Below, in pieces: positions 8,934 to 19,197 of a stretch of DNA of 64,000 bases. Every line of letters begins with the position of its first letter. Within the stretch, counting starts at the first letter, position 1. The notes beneath the pieces are model-generated. The model worked only from the letters and a program-made list of their open reading frames with translations, did no database searches and was not told the DNA's origin. Both the position numbers and the translations under genes were made by a program. The DNA is from Mycolicibacter sp. MU0083 (GTDB taxonomy: Bacteria > Actinomycetota > Actinomycetes > Mycobacteriales > Mycobacteriaceae): the NCBI RefSeq assembly GCF_963378075.1, contig NZ_OY726394.1:2170001-2234000 (forward strand), given 5' to 3'.

Positions 8934-10739
8934 TTACGGCGACGGCTCGTGCACCGCGGGATCGGGATCGGCGGCATAGAGGCCCTCGATCTCGGCGGCG
9001 TACTTCGCGGCGATGGGCCGCCGTTTCAGCTTCATCGTGAGGGTCACCTCCTCACCGCCGGGCTCCCACAACTGCGGCAACACCCGGAAACGCTTGATCT
9101 GTTCTACCCGGGACAGCTTGGCATTGCCCTCGGCCACGCCGGCCGCGATCGCGGCGATCACCCCGGGGTCGGCGGCCAACGCTTCCGGCGTCGCCTCCGC
9201 CACCCCGTGGGCAGCCGCATAGGGCGCCACCGAGTCGGCGTCGAACACCATCAACGCGGTGTTGTAGGGCCGGGAATCGCCGATGGTGACCATGGCCCCG
9301 ATCATCGGGCACGACGCCAGCACCGCGTTCTCGATATTGGCCGGGGACATGTTCTTCCCCGCCGCATTGATGATGAGCTCCTTCTTGCGGTCCACCACGC
9401 GCAGGTAGCCGTCGGCGTCCTGCTCGAGGATGTCACCGGTGTGCAGCCAGCCGTCGGCGTCGACCGCTTCGGCGGTCTTCTCGGGTTCCTTGCGGTAGCC
9501 CCGCATCACCAGTGGCCCGCGCACCAGGAATTCGCCGTCGTCGGCGATGCGGCCCTCCAAACCGGGCAACAGTTTTCCGACGGTCCCGAGCCGGGCGTCC
9601 CGTGGGTGCGCGGTCGAGGCCACACAGCTCAGTTCCGACATCCCCCATACCTCGCAGATCGGGATCCCGATGCCGGCGAAGAAACCCAGGGTCTCCTTGG
9701 GAATCGGCGCCGCACCCGACACCGCCCACCGCAACTCGTCCAACCCCAGCTTCGCCCGCAGCTTCGATAACACCAGTTCGTCGGCCTGCGCCCATTCCGC
9801 TGCCACGGACTCGGAAACCGGTTCGCCGGCCAGCAGCGCCTCCGACCGCTTCGCCCCCACCCCGAGCGCCCACTGCAACGCGGCCCGCCGGTTCTCATCG
9901 GCTTCCGCGGCGACGGCGAATTCGGTTGCCGCCTTGAGCTTCTCCCAGACCCGCGGCACCGCACCCCAAATCGTGGGCCGCACATCCGACAGTGCCGCGC
10001 CGATCTGGCGGACGTCGGGCACCACGGTGACCTGCACCCCGGCGATCTCTTGGTTGTACAGCGCCATCGCCCGGTCGGCGATGTGCGCCGACGGCAGGTA
10101 GGAGGTGATCCGGTCGCCGAAGCGCACTCCCAGCACCGCGTCGAGGGCGGCCGCCTCGAACAGCAGGTTGGTGTGAGTCATCTCCACCCCCTTGGGCAGG
10201 CCGGTGGTGCCGGAGGTGTAGATCAGGGTGACCACATCATCGGGTTCCACCGCACGCCAGGTGCCTTCGAAGTCGAAATCGTCGGGAGCAGCGGCCAACA
10301 GGTCGGCGACCGACAGGGTGCCTGCCGGCTGCCCGTCCACGCACACGATGTGGTCGACCGCCGCACCGCTGGCGCGGATCGTGTCGACGTAGGCGGCCTC
10401 GCAGATCATGACCTTGGTCCCGGCATTGCCCAGCAGATAACCGATCTGCTCGGGCGGCAGAGTGTTGTACACCGAGAACGAGGTGGCGCCCGCATGCTGG
10501 GCGCCGACTTCCAGCGGATAGAACTCCACGCGGTTGGACATCATCAGCGACACCGTGTCGCCGCGCCGTACCCCGAGGCCGGCCAACCCCGCCGCGACCC
10601 CGCGCACCTGCTCGGCGTAGTCGCGCCAGGTGAGCGTCTGACCATCACCGACGGTACGGACGGCCACCGCGTCGGGATCGATGGCACTGGTGCGTTGAAA
10701 CGCCTCGCACAGGGTTGCCGGCGGCGGTGTTCCCGTCAT
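8934..10739 (-). CDS. fadD11: Long-chain fatty acid-CoA/AMP ligase, FadD11-like
   Basis: 601 residues from ATG at 10739, preceded by AGGAGG at ideal spacing. It adenylates a fatty acid and probably transfers it to CoA. Adenylate-forming motifs in order: LIYTSGTTGLPKGVEMTH (P-loop), the loop around WGMSELSC, GWLHTGDI, and DGYLRVVDRKKELIINAAGK with the C-terminal catalytic region. The start TLCEAFQ, the DDVVTLIYTSGTTG context and the overall sequence match Rv1550 FadD11 as I recall it, and Rv1550 lies in the same chromosomal neighbourhood. No long FAAL-type insertion is obvious, so a CoA ligase is favoured. It is the second gene of an operon, 26 bp after an enoyl-CoA hydratase. Confidence 0.88.
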   Translation of the reverse strand: MTGTPPPATLCEAFQRTSAIDPDAVAVRTVGDGQTLTWRDYAEQVRGVAAGLAGLGVRRGDTVSLMMSNRVEFYPLEVGAQHAGATSFSVYNTLPPEQIGYLLGNAGTKVMICEAAYVDTIRASGAAVDHIVCVDGQPAGTLSVADLLAAAPDDFDFEGTWRAVEPDDVVTLIYTSGTTGLPKGVEMTHTNLLFEAAALDAVLGVRFGDRITSYLPSAHIADRAMALYNQEIAGVQVTVVPDVRQIGAALSDVRPTIWGAVPRVWEKLKAATEFAVAAEADENRRAALQWALGVGAKRSEALLAGEPVSESVAAEWAQADELVLSKLRAKLGLDELRWAVSGAAPIPKETLGFFAGIGIPICEVWGMSELSCVASTAHPRDARLGTVGKLLPGLEGRIADDGEFLVRGPLVMRGYRKEPEKTAEAVDADGWLHTGDILEQDADGYLRVVDRKKELIINAAGKNMSPANIENAVLASCPMIGAMVTIGDSRPYNTALMVFDADSVAPYAAAHGVAEATPEALAADPGVIAAIAAGVAEGNAKLSRVEQIKRFRVLPQLWEPGGEEVTLTMKLKRRPIAAKYAAEIEGLYAADPDPAVHEPSP

Positions 10740-10765
10740 GGAGATTCCTCCTGCTCTCTGCCGCC

Positions 10766-11551
10766 TCAGCGGCGACTGATCCGTTCCAGATACGCCATCG
10801 CGCAGGCCTGCGATTCGGCGTCGTGCACCGCCGTGACCAGCGCGTCGGCGTCGTTCCAACTACGAGCGGTCACCACCATTCCCTCGGTCACCGCATTGAC
10901 CTGGCGTTTGGTGCCCCCCAGGGTGAGGGCGGATCTGCCGGCCAGGCCGCCCACCAGTTCCTCGACTTCGGCGTCGAGCTCGGCCGCGGGAACCACCCGG
11001 TTGAGGAATCCGGCCGCTTTCGCCTCCGCGGCACCGAACGGGCGGCAGGTCATCACCAGTTCCTTGGTCAGCGCCGGACCGATCTCCCGGACCAGCCGCG
11101 GGATGCCGCCCCAGGCCAAGGGGATGCCGAGATCGACCTCCGGGATCGAGAACCGGGTGTCGTCGGCGGCCACCCGCAAGTCGCAGGCCGCGGCCAACAC
11201 CACCCCGCCCCCGATGCAATGGCCGTGCAGACGGGCCACGGTGACCGCCCGCATGGCCTCGACTGCTTCGGCCATCCGCCGTCCGGCGTCCGCCGCCTCC
11301 CGGATCGCCCCGGCACCGTCTGCGGCCGCCGCGAAGGCCGCCAGATCCGCACCCGCCGAGAACGCCCGGCCGTTGCCGGACACCACCACGACCTTGACCG
11401 TTGGCCGCGCGTCGAACCAGCGGGCCGCCGCCACCAGTTCCTCGAGCGCCACCGTGCTCAGCGGGTTGAGCTTCTCCGGGCGGTTCAGGGTGATCGCGCC
11501 GCGGGCTCCGTCCGCTGTCACCTCGATCGTGGTGGACTCCAACGATTCCAT
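10766..11551 (-). CDS. Enoyl-CoA hydratase/isomerase family (crotonase fold)
   Basis: 261 residues from ATG at 11551. Crotonase-family features: ITLNRPEKLNPLS, the oxyanion-hole segment GNGRAFSAGADLAAF, and HGHCIGGGVVLAAACDLRVAA followed by FSIPEVDLGIPLAWGGIPRL. The two catalytic glutamates of true hydratases are not clearly in place: the first position region reads CIGGGVVLAA, and PEVDLGIPLAWGG carries E in IPEVDLG. It may therefore be a hydratase, isomerase or another crotonase-fold activity. It is co-directional with and 26 bp upstream of fadD11, so an acyl group activated by FadD11 could be its substrate. It diverges from a methyltransferase gene, with 72 bp of shared promoter space. Confidence 0.88.
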   Translation of the reverse strand: MESLESTTIEVTADGARGAITLNRPEKLNPLSTVALEELVAAARWFDARPTVKVVVVSGNGRAFSAGADLAAFAAAADGAGAIREAADAGRRMAEAVEAMRAVTVARLHGHCIGGGVVLAAACDLRVAADDTRFSIPEVDLGIPLAWGGIPRLVREIGPALTKELVMTCRPFGAAEAKAAGFLNRVVPAAELDAEVEELVGGLAGRSALTLGGTKRQVNAVTEGMVVTARSWNDADALVTAVHDAESQACAMAYLERISRR

Positions 11552-11623
11552 GCCGCTGACGTTAGCGGCGCCGCTCCGGCCGTGACACGGGTTTGCGCGG
11601 CCGCCATCGCCTACGGTGAGGCC

Positions 11624-12457
11624 ATGTCGATTGCCGTCACCGAGTTCAGCCTGGTCGAGCAGACAGCGTTCCTGACCGCCTATGCCCGGGCGCTCGACTA
11701 CCGCTCGCCCGCCCCGATCCTCGGCGACGAGTTCTCCGAACGGGTGGTCGGCTTGATCGACTACGACTTCGCCGCGTTCCGGATACCGGCGAGTGTGGTG
11801 CGGCAGACCGCTTTGCGCGCCAAGATGCTCGACGACCGGGTGCGGGCCTACACCACCGCGAACCCGGAGGCGGTGGTGGTCGACCTCGGCGCCGGACTCA
11901 ACGAACCGTTGGCCCGGGTGCAGCCGCCGGCCGGCGTCGACTGGTTCAGCATCGACCTGCCGCGGGTGATGACATTGCGTGCCGAGGTGGTGCCCACGCA
12001 GGCGCCGGAGCATCCGATCGCCGCAGATCTGACCGGCAGCGACTGGACGGCGGCGATCCCGGCCGGTCGGCCGACCCTGCTGCTGGCCGACGGCCTGTTC
12101 GCGTTCCTGTCCGAACCCCAGGTCATCGCCCTGCTCGGCCATGCCGTCGATCACTTCGGGACCGGTGAGTTGCTCTTCAACGACTACGGCCGGGTCGGGC
12201 CGCTGAGTTCGTTGTCGATGAAGCTGGCTCCGCGTGGCATGTTCAGCGTGCTGCGCCATGTGTGGGCCAATCCGGGGTTCACCGATCCGCGGACCCCGCA
12301 GCGCTGGGAACCGCGCCTTCGGCTGGTCGAACAGGCCTGCCTGGCGCATGCCGCGGAAGTCGATGCGTTTCCCGGACCCGCCCGCGCTATGACCCGGGTT
12401 GCCGGCCGGTTCAAGTCGGTGGCCGGCAGAGCCCGGGTGTTGCGCTACAAGTTCTGA
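11624..12457 (+). CDS. LCM-family SAM-dependent methyltransferase
   Basis: 277 residues from ATG at 11624. It belongs to the leucine carboxyl methyltransferase-like family (PF04072) that is much expanded in mycobacteria. Seen: ALDYRSPAPILGDEFSE near the N-terminus, the SAM loop VVDLGAGLNEPLARV, DWFSIDLPRVMTLR (acidic ribose contact), and PTLLLADGLFAFLSEPQVIALL. Members O-methylate carboxyl or hydroxyl groups of small molecules or lipids; the substrate is unknown. The gene is divergent from the echA-fadD11 operon and ends 6 bp before the convergent secreted-protein gene. A second family member is at 48253. Confidence 0.82.
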   Translation: MSIAVTEFSLVEQTAFLTAYARALDYRSPAPILGDEFSERVVGLIDYDFAAFRIPASVVRQTALRAKMLDDRVRAYTTANPEAVVVDLGAGLNEPLARVQPPAGVDWFSIDLPRVMTLRAEVVPTQAPEHPIAADLTGSDWTAAIPAGRPTLLLADGLFAFLSEPQVIALLGHAVDHFGTGELLFNDYGRVGPLSSLSMKLAPRGMFSVLRHVWANPGFTDPRTPQRWEPRLRLVEQACLAHAAEVDAFPGPARAMTRVAGRFKSVAGRARVLRYKF

Positions 12458-12463
12458 CGCCGG

Positions 12464-13213
12464 TCAGAACCAGGCCAGCGCGTCCGAATCGAAGAAGTCG
12501 GCCGGGTCGAAATCGAGTTCGGCGAACGGATCGTTCGGGATCAGGTAGTCCGGCACGCCCGGCGCCCACGGATGCCACAGGCTGTTCCACAGCTGAATCG
12601 GGTCGTCGTCACCGGTCTGGAAGTAGCCCGCCGAGGCGAAGTTGTTCGGGTCGGTGGCCACGGTGTAGGTCAGGTCACCGAAGGACATCACCCAGTAGTT
12701 CATGTCGTGGGGCCCGATGCCGTTCATCGTCAGGTTGGTGAAGTCACCGATGGTGACCTCGTAGATCGACGATCCCGACAGGTAGCCGAAGTTGCCCAGC
12801 AGCATCGGGTCCAAGGCTTCCGCCAGGTCGGGGTTGGCCACGAAATCACCGAACTGGTAGGCCGAGCTGGAGAAGAACGAGTTCCAGAAGTCTTCGATCT
12901 GGATGTTGTAGCTGCCGGCCAGCGTGGACTCCTCCGAGCCCTCCGGCGTGTACTCGATGTTGTAGAGCTGCTCGCCCTTCCAGTCGGTGATGAACGGCCG
13001 AATCCCCTCGTACGACCAGTTCTCCAGGCTCTCCCGGGTCAGCGGCTCCATCACCATGCAGACCGCCCCGTTGCAGGTCTCGAAGGGGCCTTCACCCCAG
13101 CCCGGTATCGGTCCGGGCGCGGCCTGCGCGGCCGACATCGGCAGCACGAGTGCGGTAACCGCAGCGGCGGCGCCCACCCCGAGCAGGGTCAAAAGACGAC
13201 GCGGATCCCACAT
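12464..13213 (-). CDS. Secreted protein of unknown function
   Basis: 249 residues from ATG at 13213; an earlier in-frame start would add nine residues that spoil the signal peptide. A signal peptide is clear: MWDPRRLL, a hydrophobic core, then a likely cut after MSAAQA. The mature part is acidic and aromatic-rich, with one probable disulfide (ETCNGAVC), a region DPMLLGNFGYLSGSSIYEVTIGDFTNL, and a tail of D/F repeats (FAELDFDPADFFDSDALAW). I recognise no characterised domain. Asp/Phe/Trp richness resembles other mycobacterial secreted proteins in this window (42606, 44309), but I see no shared motif. The gene is upstream-isolated by a 458-bp gap and so has its own promoter. Confidence 0.72.
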   Translation of the reverse strand: MWDPRRLLTLLGVGAAAAVTALVLPMSAAQAAPGPIPGWGEGPFETCNGAVCMVMEPLTRESLENWSYEGIRPFITDWKGEQLYNIEYTPEGSEESTLAGSYNIQIEDFWNSFFSSSAYQFGDFVANPDLAEALDPMLLGNFGYLSGSSIYEVTIGDFTNLTMNGIGPHDMNYWVMSFGDLTYTVATDPNNFASAGYFQTGDDDPIQLWNSLWHPWAPGVPDYLIPNDPFAELDFDPADFFDSDALAWF

Positions 13214-13671
13214 GACTGCCTCCGTGTTGTTGTTGCACATGCGTAACGGTGTCCCCCCGATGCTCAGACGTTACTCCAGTGTTATCTGATCGACATCCTA
13301 AATTGATTTAAACCTTTGGTAAAACTTGAGGTTTCTCAGTCAGGGCTGCCGGGCCGCGGAGCACGCTCCCCCGGAGCGTGCTTCGGTCCGCGAATCCTCA
13401 GACCATACACGGTCTATGCGAAGTCGCAATTCGAAACAATTTTTCACTTAATCGGCAGGTCAGATGGGATAACCGGTTGCCGATCCGTCAGCAAACAGCG
13501 GACCCGGATGCGCCGCACAGGCGGCCGGAGCCACGGCTCGCTCAGTGTCCCGACATCCGGCCACACCCCCGAAGCGGGGCATTACCCCACGCAATAAGCG
13601 AACTTACGACTGAGGTTTGACCGCCGCTTAGCTGTGAAACGCATAAGTTCCGAAGGTTACGTCAGGCGATC
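13214..13671. other. 458-bp intergenic region, AT-richer, with inverted repeats
   Basis: This is the longest gene-free stretch in the window, between the dnaE1 stop and the secreted-protein start, both on the minus strand. The part near 13270-13330 (GATCGACATCCTAAATTGAT onward) and that near 13400-13460 are AT-rich compared with the genes. It contains the inverted repeat at 13355-13392 and a short hairpin CCCCG-AAG-CGGGG at 13567-13579. A 93-codon frame on the plus strand has no coding character. Its likely contents are a dnaE1 terminator and the promoter of the secreted-protein gene; I cannot place a -10/-35 confidently. Confidence 0.5.
13355..13392. terminator. Compound inverted repeat downstream of dnaE1
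   Basis: GCACGCTCC (13361-13369) and GGAGCGTGC (13373-13381) are a perfect 9-bp inverted repeat with a CCC loop. An outer CGCGGA (13355-13360) pairs with TCCGCG (13387-13392) across a TTCGG bulge. It is about 280 bp past the dnaE1 stop with no T-run, so it may be a factor-independent terminator, a processing site or a protein-binding site. Confidence 0.4.
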
Positions 13672-16600
13672 TCAACCGCCCAGACAACCCGGACCCAGCA
13701 AAGCCTTCAGATCGCCCATAAGTGCCGAGGACGGTGTCACCCGCAGTGACGGATCGAGCTCCAACACCGTGATGCGCTCCCCGCTGATCAGCCGCAGCTG
13801 CACCTGCGCGGTGCCGGGATGCCGGGTCAACACCTGCTTGAGCGCACTGACCTTGTCCATGGTGCATTGCCGGGTCGGCAGACTGACGGCCAGCGGCCGA
13901 TCCGCGGCGTTGCTGGTGAAGTCGGGCACCACCAGCTCGTTGGCGATCAGGGAGAGCCGGTCGTCGCGGATGTTCACCTTGGCACTGACCAGCACCACGG
14001 CGTCGTCGGCGACGTCGGCGCCGTACGCCGAATAGGTCTGCGGGAAGAACATCACCTCGATGCCACCGGTGAGGTCCTCCAACTGCGCCGAGGCCCACGG
14101 CAGGCCGTTCTTGTTGACCCGGCGGTTCACCGACGCCAGGATGCCGCCCACCCGCACCTGCGTCCCGTCGGCGACATCGCCCTCCAGGATCGCCGGGATC
14201 TGGGTATCGACCTGGGCGGCCAACAGATGCGCGATGCCGTTGAGGGGATGCCCGGAGACGTAAAGACCCAGCATCTCGCGTTCCAGCGCCAGCTTGTGTT
14301 TGTCGGGCCACTCTTCGTCGGGGACCTTGATGCCGAACACCGCGTCGGCTCCGGAACTGTCGCCGTCGCCCCCGCCGAACAGGTCGAACTGTCCGACCGC
14401 CTCGGCCTTCTTGGTGCCGAGCACCTGGTCGACCGCATCGGTGTGCACCAGAAACAGTCCCTTACGGGGATGGCCGAGCGAGTCGAACGCCCCGGCCTTG
14501 ATCAGCGATTCGGTGACCTTCTTGTTGCAGGCCGCGATGTCGATCTTGTTGAGGTAGTCGGAGAAATCGGTGAACTGGCCTTTTTCGGTTCGGGTCGCGA
14601 TGAGCGAGCCGACGACGTTGGCACCGACGTTGCGCACCGCTCCCAACCCGTAACGGATGTCCTGGCCCACCGATGCGAAGTTCAGCTCGGAGGCGTTCAC
14701 ATCGGGCGGCAGCACGGTGATACCCAACCGCCGGCAGTCGGCCAGATACACCGCGGCCTTGTCCTTGTCGTCGCCGACCGAGGTGAGCAGCCCGGCCATG
14801 TACTCGGCCGGGTAGTTGGCCTTCAGGTAGGCCGTCCAGTAGGACACCAGGCCGTAGCCGGCGGCATGCGACTTGTTGAAGGCGTAGCCGGCGAACGGAA
14901 GGATGGTGTCCCACAACGCCTTCACCGCCTTCTCGGAGAAACCGTTGGCGGTCATGCCCTCATAGAAGCCCTTGTACTCGGCCTCGAGCACTTCGAGCTT
15001 CTTCTTGCCCATGGCCTTACGCAGCGCGTCGGCCTTGCCCATCGTGTAGGAGGCGACCTTCTGGGCGATGAACATGATCTGCTCTTGGTAGACGATCAGG
15101 CCGTAGGTCTCCGACAAGATGTCGCGCAGCGGCTCCTCGAGTTCGGGATGGATCGGTTTGATGGCCTGCCGGCCGTTCTTCCGGTCCGCGTAGTCGTTGT
15201 GGGCGTTCATGCCCATCGGACCGGGCCGGTACAGCGCCAGCACCGCGACGATGTCGTTGAACTCGGTGGGCTGCATGCGGCGCAGCAGGTCGCGCATCGG
15301 GCCGCCGTCGAGCTGGAACACCCCCAGGGTGTCGCCGCGCCCCAGCAACTCGTAGGTGGCCGGATCATCGAACGGCAGGGTGTCCAGGTCCAGGTCGATA
15401 CCACGGTTGGCCTTGATGTTCTCCAGGCAGTCGCCGATGATCGTCAGGTTGCGCAGGCCCAGGAAGTCCATCTTCAGCAGGCCGATTTCTTCACACGACG
15501 GGTAGTCCCAGCCGGTGATGATCGCGCCGTCCTGCGGCCGCTTCCACAACGGGATCGCGTCGATCAGCGGCTCGGAACTCATGATCACCGCGCAGGCGTG
15601 CACGCCGGCGTTGCGGACCAGGCCCTCCAGCCCCCGCGCCGTCTCGTAGATGGTGCGCACGTCGGGATCGGTGTCGATCAGCCCGCGGACCTCGGCGGCT
15701 TCCTTGTACCGCTCGTGGTTGGGGTCGGTGATCCCCGACAGCGGGATGTCCTTGGCCATGATCGGCGGCGGTAGCGCCTTGGTGATCCGGTCGGCGATCG
15801 CGTAACCCGGCTGGCCGTAATGCACGCGTGCCGAATCCTTCAGCGCGGCTTTGGTCTTAATGGTGCCGAAGGTGATCACCTGTGCGACCCGGTCGCTGCC
15901 CCACCGCTCGGCGGCGTACCGCACCATCTCGCCGCGTCGGCGGTCGTCGAAGTCGATGTCGATATCGGGAGCCGACGGGCGTTCCGGGTTCAGGAACCGT
16001 TCGAACAGCAGCCCGTGCGGGATGGGGTCGATATTGGTGATGTTCAGCGCGTAGGCCACCAGTGAGCCGGCCGCCGACCCACGGCCCGGGCCGACCCGGA
16101 TGTTGATCGAACGCGCATAACTGATCAGGTCCGCCACGATCAGGAAGTAGGAGGGGAAGCCCTTGCCGCAGATGACGTCGATCTCGTAGGCGGCCCGATC
16201 GGTGTACTCCTGCGGCACACCCCCCGGAAAGCGTCGCTCCAGCCCCGCCTTCACCTCGTGTCGCAGCCAGGAACCCTGATCGTGGCCGTCGGGCACCGGG
16301 AACACCGGCATCCGGTCACGGGGGGCCCACACGTCGGCGTAGGACTGCACCCGCTCGGCGATCAGCAGCGTCGAATCGCAGGCGTCGGGCAGCTCGTCGT
16401 CCCACAGCGCCCGCATCTCGGCGGCCGACTTGAGGTAGTAGCCGTCCCCGTCGAACTTGAACCGGGTGGGATCCGACAGCGTCTTGCCGGTCTGGATGCA
16501 CAGCAGCGCCTCGTGATTCTGCGAGGCGTCGCGGGTGACGTAGTGGCAGTCGTTGGTGGCCAATGTCGGGATGCCGAGTTTGCGGCCGACCTCCAGCAGC

Positions 16601-17223
16601 CCCTCGCGGACCCGGCGTTCGATGGACAACCCGTGGTCCATCACCTCCAGGAAATAGTTCTCCGGGCCGAAGATCTCCCGCCATTTGGCCGCCGATTCCA
16701 GCGCCTCACGGTCCTGGCCCAGCCGCAGTCGGGTCTGCACCTCCCCCGACGGGCAGCCGGTGGTGGCGATGATGCCCGCGGAGTGTTCGGCGATGATCTC
16801 GGCATCCATCCGCGACCACTTGCCGAGCTGGCCTTCAAAGGATGCCAGCGAGGACAGCTTGAACAGGTTGCGCAACCCGGTCGCGTTCTCGGCGACCATG
16901 GTCATGTGTGTGTAGGAACCGCCGCCGGAGACGTCGTCGCTCTTCTGGCCCGGGTCGCCCCAGTGGATTCGGCGGGTGTCGAAACGAGAAGCCGGCGCGA
17001 TGTAGGCCTCGACGCCGATGATCGGCTTGATGCCGGCCTTGGTCGCCGCGTTGTAGAACTCACTGGCGCCGAACATGTTTCCGTGGTCGGTCATGCCGAT
17101 CGCCGGCATCTCGAGACGCTGCGCCTCGGCCAGCATCGGGGCGATCTTCGCCGCGCCGTCGAGCATCGAGTACTCGGTGTGGTTATGCAGGTGCACGAAG
17201 GACCGCGACGATGAACTGTCCAT
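13672..17223 (-). CDS. dnaE1: DNA polymerase III alpha subunit (replicative), DnaE1
   Basis: 1183 residues from ATG; M. tuberculosis DnaE1 is 1184. It is the catalytic subunit of the replicative polymerase. The N-terminal PHP domain begins [13 protein letters not shown] and includes [10 protein letters not shown] and TNDCHYVTR; in mycobacteria the PHP domain is established as the replicative 3'-5' proofreading exonuclease, and its metal ligands appear intact here. The palm catalytic aspartates lie in PDIDIDFDD at residues 419-427. Fingers ([20 protein letters not shown]), a helix-hairpin-helix region and a C-terminal OB fold ([18 protein letters not shown]) follow. There is no intein. The gene is monocistronic, divergent from the dodecin gene with 138 bp between starts. 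Confidence 0.97.
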   Translation of the reverse strand: MDSSSSRSFVHLHNHTEYSMLDGAAKIAPMLAEAQRLEMPAIGMTDHGNMFGASEFYNAATKAGIKPIIGVEAYIAPASRFDTRRIHWGDPGQKSDDVSGGGSYTHMTMVAENATGLRNLFKLSSLASFEGQLGKWSRMDAEIIAEHSAGIIATTGCPSGEVQTRLRLGQDREALESAAKWREIFGPENYFLEVMDHGLSIERRVREGLLEVGRKLGIPTLATNDCHYVTRDASQNHEALLCIQTGKTLSDPTRFKFDGDGYYLKSAAEMRALWDDELPDACDSTLLIAERVQSYADVWAPRDRMPVFPVPDGHDQGSWLRHEVKAGLERRFPGGVPQEYTDRAAYEIDVICGKGFPSYFLIVADLISYARSINIRVGPGRGSAAGSLVAYALNITNIDPIPHGLLFERFLNPERPSAPDIDIDFDDRRRGEMVRYAAERWGSDRVAQVITFGTIKTKAALKDSARVHYGQPGYAIADRITKALPPPIMAKDIPLSGITDPNHERYKEAAEVRGLIDTDPDVRTIYETARGLEGLVRNAGVHACAVIMSSEPLIDAIPLWKRPQDGAIITGWDYPSCEEIGLLKMDFLGLRNLTIIGDCLENIKANRGIDLDLDTLPFDDPATYELLGRGDTLGVFQLDGGPMRDLLRRMQPTEFNDIVAVLALYRPGPMGMNAHNDYADRKNGRQAIKPIHPELEEPLRDILSETYGLIVYQEQIMFIAQKVASYTMGKADALRKAMGKKKLEVLEAEYKGFYEGMTANGFSEKAVKALWDTILPFAGYAFNKSHAAGYGLVSYWTAYLKANYPAEYMAGLLTSVGDDKDKAAVYLADCRRLGITVLPPDVNASELNFASVGQDIRYGLGAVRNVGANVVGSLIATRTEKGQFTDFSDYLNKIDIAACNKKVTESLIKAGAFDSLGHPRKGLFLVHTDAVDQVLGTKKAEAVGQFDLFGGGDGDSSGADAVFGIKVPDEEWPDKHKLALEREMLGLYVSGHPLNGIAHLLAAQVDTQIPAILEGDVADGTQVRVGGILASVNRRVNKNGLPWASAQLEDLTGGIEVMFFPQTYSAYGADVADDAVVLVSAKVNIRDDRLSLIANELVVPDFTSNAADRPLAVSLPTRQCTMDKVSALKQVLTRHPGTAQVQLRLISGERITVLELDPSLRVTPSSALMGDLKALLGPGCLGG

Positions 17224-17361
17224 AGGTCCGCCAGTCTAGGACTGCGCACCGACGGTTCCCGGGCGTGTCGTCAACCGTGTCTTTGGCGCTGTCGTTTCCC
17301 GGGACAGCGGCCGCCGCGGTGGACTACGTTGAGGTTCGGCTGAAGCGGAGGAGAGTCATAC

Positions 17362-17595
17362 ATGAGCGTGTACCGGGTGATCGACATCATCGGGACGAGT
17401 CCCTCGTCCTGGGAGAACGCCGCGGCCGAGGCGGTGCACCGGGCCAAGCAGACCATCGACGACATCCGCGTCGCCCAGGTCGTCGAGCAGGATCTCACCC
17501 TCGACGAGAAGGGCGGGATCGTCTACCGCACCAAGCTGCGCATCTCGTTCAAGATCCGGCCGCCGAAGTCGTCGAAGCCCGCCGACGACGCCTGA
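17362..17595 (+). CDS. Dodecin family flavin-storage protein
   Basis: 77 residues from ATG, with GGAGGAG about nine bases upstream. Dodecins assemble as dodecamers binding flavin or CoA and buffer free flavin. The motif set fits: VYRVIDIIGTSPSSWENAAAEAV, IDDIRVAQVVEQDLTLDEKG, YRTKLRISFKI. The W in SSWENA is the flavin-stacking position. It is longer than Rv1498A at the C-terminus (RPPKSSKPADDA tail) and in a different location, so it is a second-type mycobacterial dodecin and not the Rv1498A orthologue. It is followed immediately by a convergent terminator hairpin. Confidence 0.88.
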   Translation: MSVYRVIDIIGTSPSSWENAAAEAVHRAKQTIDDIRVAQVVEQDLTLDEKGGIVYRTKLRISFKIRPPKSSKPADDA

Positions 17596-17616
17596 CCACC
17601 CCCGTTGACACTGCCT

Positions 17617-17651
17617 CCAGGGCGTACAAGTGCGGGCAACCCGCGCCCTGG
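17617..17651. terminator. Bidirectional terminator between dodecin and rluD-like genes
   Basis: CCAGGGCG (17617-17624) pairs perfectly with CGCCCTGG (17644-17651). Nested inside, GCGGG (17632-17636) pairs with CCCGC (17640-17644) around a CAA loop, sharing one base. It lies in the 63-bp gap between two convergent stops, where it can serve both strands. No T-run is present, as is usual in mycobacteria. Confidence 0.65.
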
Positions 17652-17658
17652 TGCAGCA

Positions 17659-18579
17659 TCAACGCCGTAGGACGTCCAATGCGTGTCTGAGGTCATCCGG
17701 GTATTCGCTGGTGATTTCGACGCGTCGGCCGTCCGCGGGATGGGCGAACGCCAGTGAACGAGCGTGCAGCCACTGGCGTTCCAGCCCCAGTTTGCGCGCC
17801 AGCGTCGGATCCGCACCGTAGGTGAGATCACCGCAGCAGGGATGCCGCAGCGCGGAGAAATGCACCCGGATCTGATGGGTGCGCCCGGTCTCCAGATGCA
17901 CGTCGAGCAGACTGGCGGCGACGAACGCCTCGACCGTGTCGTAGTGGGTGATGCTGTGCCGCCCATCGGCGGTGACCGCGAATTTCCAGTCTGGCCCGTG
18001 GTGGCGGCCGATGGGTGCGTCGATGGTTCCGCTGGACGGGTCGGGATGGCCCTGCACCAGCGCGTGATAGCGCTTCTCGACGGTGCGCGCCTTGAAGGCA
18101 CGCTTGAGCGAGGTGTAGGCCCGTTCGGAGATCGCCACCACCATGACGCCGGAGGTGCCGACGTCCAGGCGGTGCACGATGCCTTGACGCTCGGGAACCC
18201 CCGAGGTGGTGATCCGATAGCCCGCGGCGGCCAGACCCCCGAGCACCGTGGGGCCGCTCCATCCCACCGAGGCGTGGGCAGCCACCCCGGCCGGCTTGTC
18301 GACCGCGACGATGTCGGCGTCCGAGTACAGGATCGCCATGCCCTCGATCTCGGTCGGGGTGTTTTCCAGGGGCGGTGGCGCCTGCGGCAGTCGCACCTGC
18401 AGCCACGCGCCGGCGATCAGCCGGTCGGATTTGCCGACGGGCACGCCGTCGACCTCCACATCGCCGTTTTCGGCCATGGTCGCCGCGGCGGTCCGCGACA
18501 GCCCCAGCAGCCGGGCCAGTCCGGCGTCCACCCGCATGCCGGCCAGCCCCTCCGGGACCGGCATGGATCGCTCCGTCAC
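17659..18579 (-). CDS. RluD-family 23S rRNA pseudouridine synthase (Rv1540-like)
   Basis: 306 residues from GTG at 18579 ([20 protein letters not shown]); Rv1540 is 308 and starts the same way. An alternative GTG at 18600 overlaps lspA. An N-terminal S4 RNA-binding domain ([20 protein letters not shown]) precedes the RluA-type catalytic domain, with catalytic Asp in [15 protein letters not shown] and the family segments [10 protein letters not shown] and [14 protein letters not shown]. RluD modifies helix 69 of 23S rRNA in E. coli; the exact target here is inferred. It starts 7 bp after the lspA stop, and the lspA-rluD pairing is conserved in actinobacteria. Confidence 0.92.
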   Translation of the reverse strand: MTERSMPVPEGLAGMRVDAGLARLLGLSRTAAATMAENGDVEVDGVPVGKSDRLIAGAWLQVRLPQAPPPLENTPTEIEGMAILYSDADIVAVDKPAGVAAHASVGWSGPTVLGGLAAAGYRITTSGVPERQGIVHRLDVGTSGVMVVAISERAYTSLKRAFKARTVEKRYHALVQGHPDPSSGTIDAPIGRHHGPDWKFAVTADGRHSITHYDTVEAFVAASLLDVHLETGRTHQIRVHFSALRHPCCGDLTYGADPTLARKLGLERQWLHARSLAFAHPADGRRVEITSEYPDDLRHALDVLRR

Positions 18580-18586
18580 AGCCGCA

Positions 18587-19156
18587 TCAGGGTTGCTCAC
18601 CGGCCTCGACGCGACGGCGCCCCACCGCATCGAAGTCGTATCCGAACACCGACAGCGCGACCAGCAGGATCGCGCCGCCCACCACCGCGGGATCGGCGAC
18701 GTTGAACACCGGCCACCAGCCGATCGACAGGAAGTCGACGACATGGCCCTGTAGATGGCCGGGTGCCCGGAAGAACCGGTCCACCAGGTTTCCGAGCGCC
18801 CCGCCGAGAATCATGCCCAACCCGATCGCCCACCACGGCGACACCAGTCGGCGCGACATCCAGATGATCCCCAGCACCACCGCGCTGGCGATCAGCGTCA
18901 GCACCCAGGTGTAGCTGGTGGCCATCGAGAAGGCGGCACCGGAGTTGCGGACCAACGTCCAGGTCACCGTGTCGCCGATGATCGACACGGGCTGGCCGGG
19001 GGTCAGCATCTTCACCGCGAGCACCTTGGTGACGACATCGGTGATCAGGACGACCGCGGCCACCGACAGCAGCAGGCCCAGTCGCCGGGACGGAGCCGCC
19101 GACTCCGGTTCCGGGGCCACCTCCGGCTCGGTCGAGTCGGTTGTCTCCTCAGTCAC
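18587..19156 (-). CDS. lspA: Lipoprotein signal peptidase (signal peptidase II)
   Basis: 189 residues from ATG; Rv1539 is 202. It removes signal peptides from prolipoproteins after diacylglyceryl transfer. Four membrane helices are visible after an acidic N-terminal extension ([19 protein letters not shown]) typical of mycobacterial LspA. The two catalytic aspartates are in GNLVDRFF and [10 protein letters not shown], and RNSGAAFSM is the conserved substrate loop. It is the first gene of an lspA-rluD operon and diverges from ansA with only 41 bp between the start codons, so both promoters must lie within or overlap that gap. Confidence 0.96.
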   Translation of the reverse strand: MTEETTDSTEPEVAPEPESAAPSRRLGLLLSVAAVVLITDVVTKVLAVKMLTPGQPVSIIGDTVTWTLVRNSGAAFSMATSYTWVLTLIASAVVLGIIWMSRRLVSPWWAIGLGMILGGALGNLVDRFFRAPGHLQGHVVDFLSIGWWPVFNVADPAVVGGAILLVALSVFGYDFDAVGRRRVEAGEQP

Positions 19157-19197
19157 GCCACCATCATCCCTTAACCCGAGTGCGGCATGATCGCGGC

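Noticed and set aside
10715-11623. Long N-terminal extension of the methyltransferase at 11624
   Set aside because: It runs antisense through the enoyl-CoA hydratase gene; the LCM domain starts at the ATG at 11624.
13316-13597. 93-codon frame in the dnaE1 downstream gap
   Set aside because: No membrane, signal or family pattern, no plausible ribosome binding site, and it spans the inverted repeat.
13819-15774. 651-codon plus-strand frame across dnaE1
   Set aside because: Antisense shadow; the minus-strand product is full-length DnaE1.
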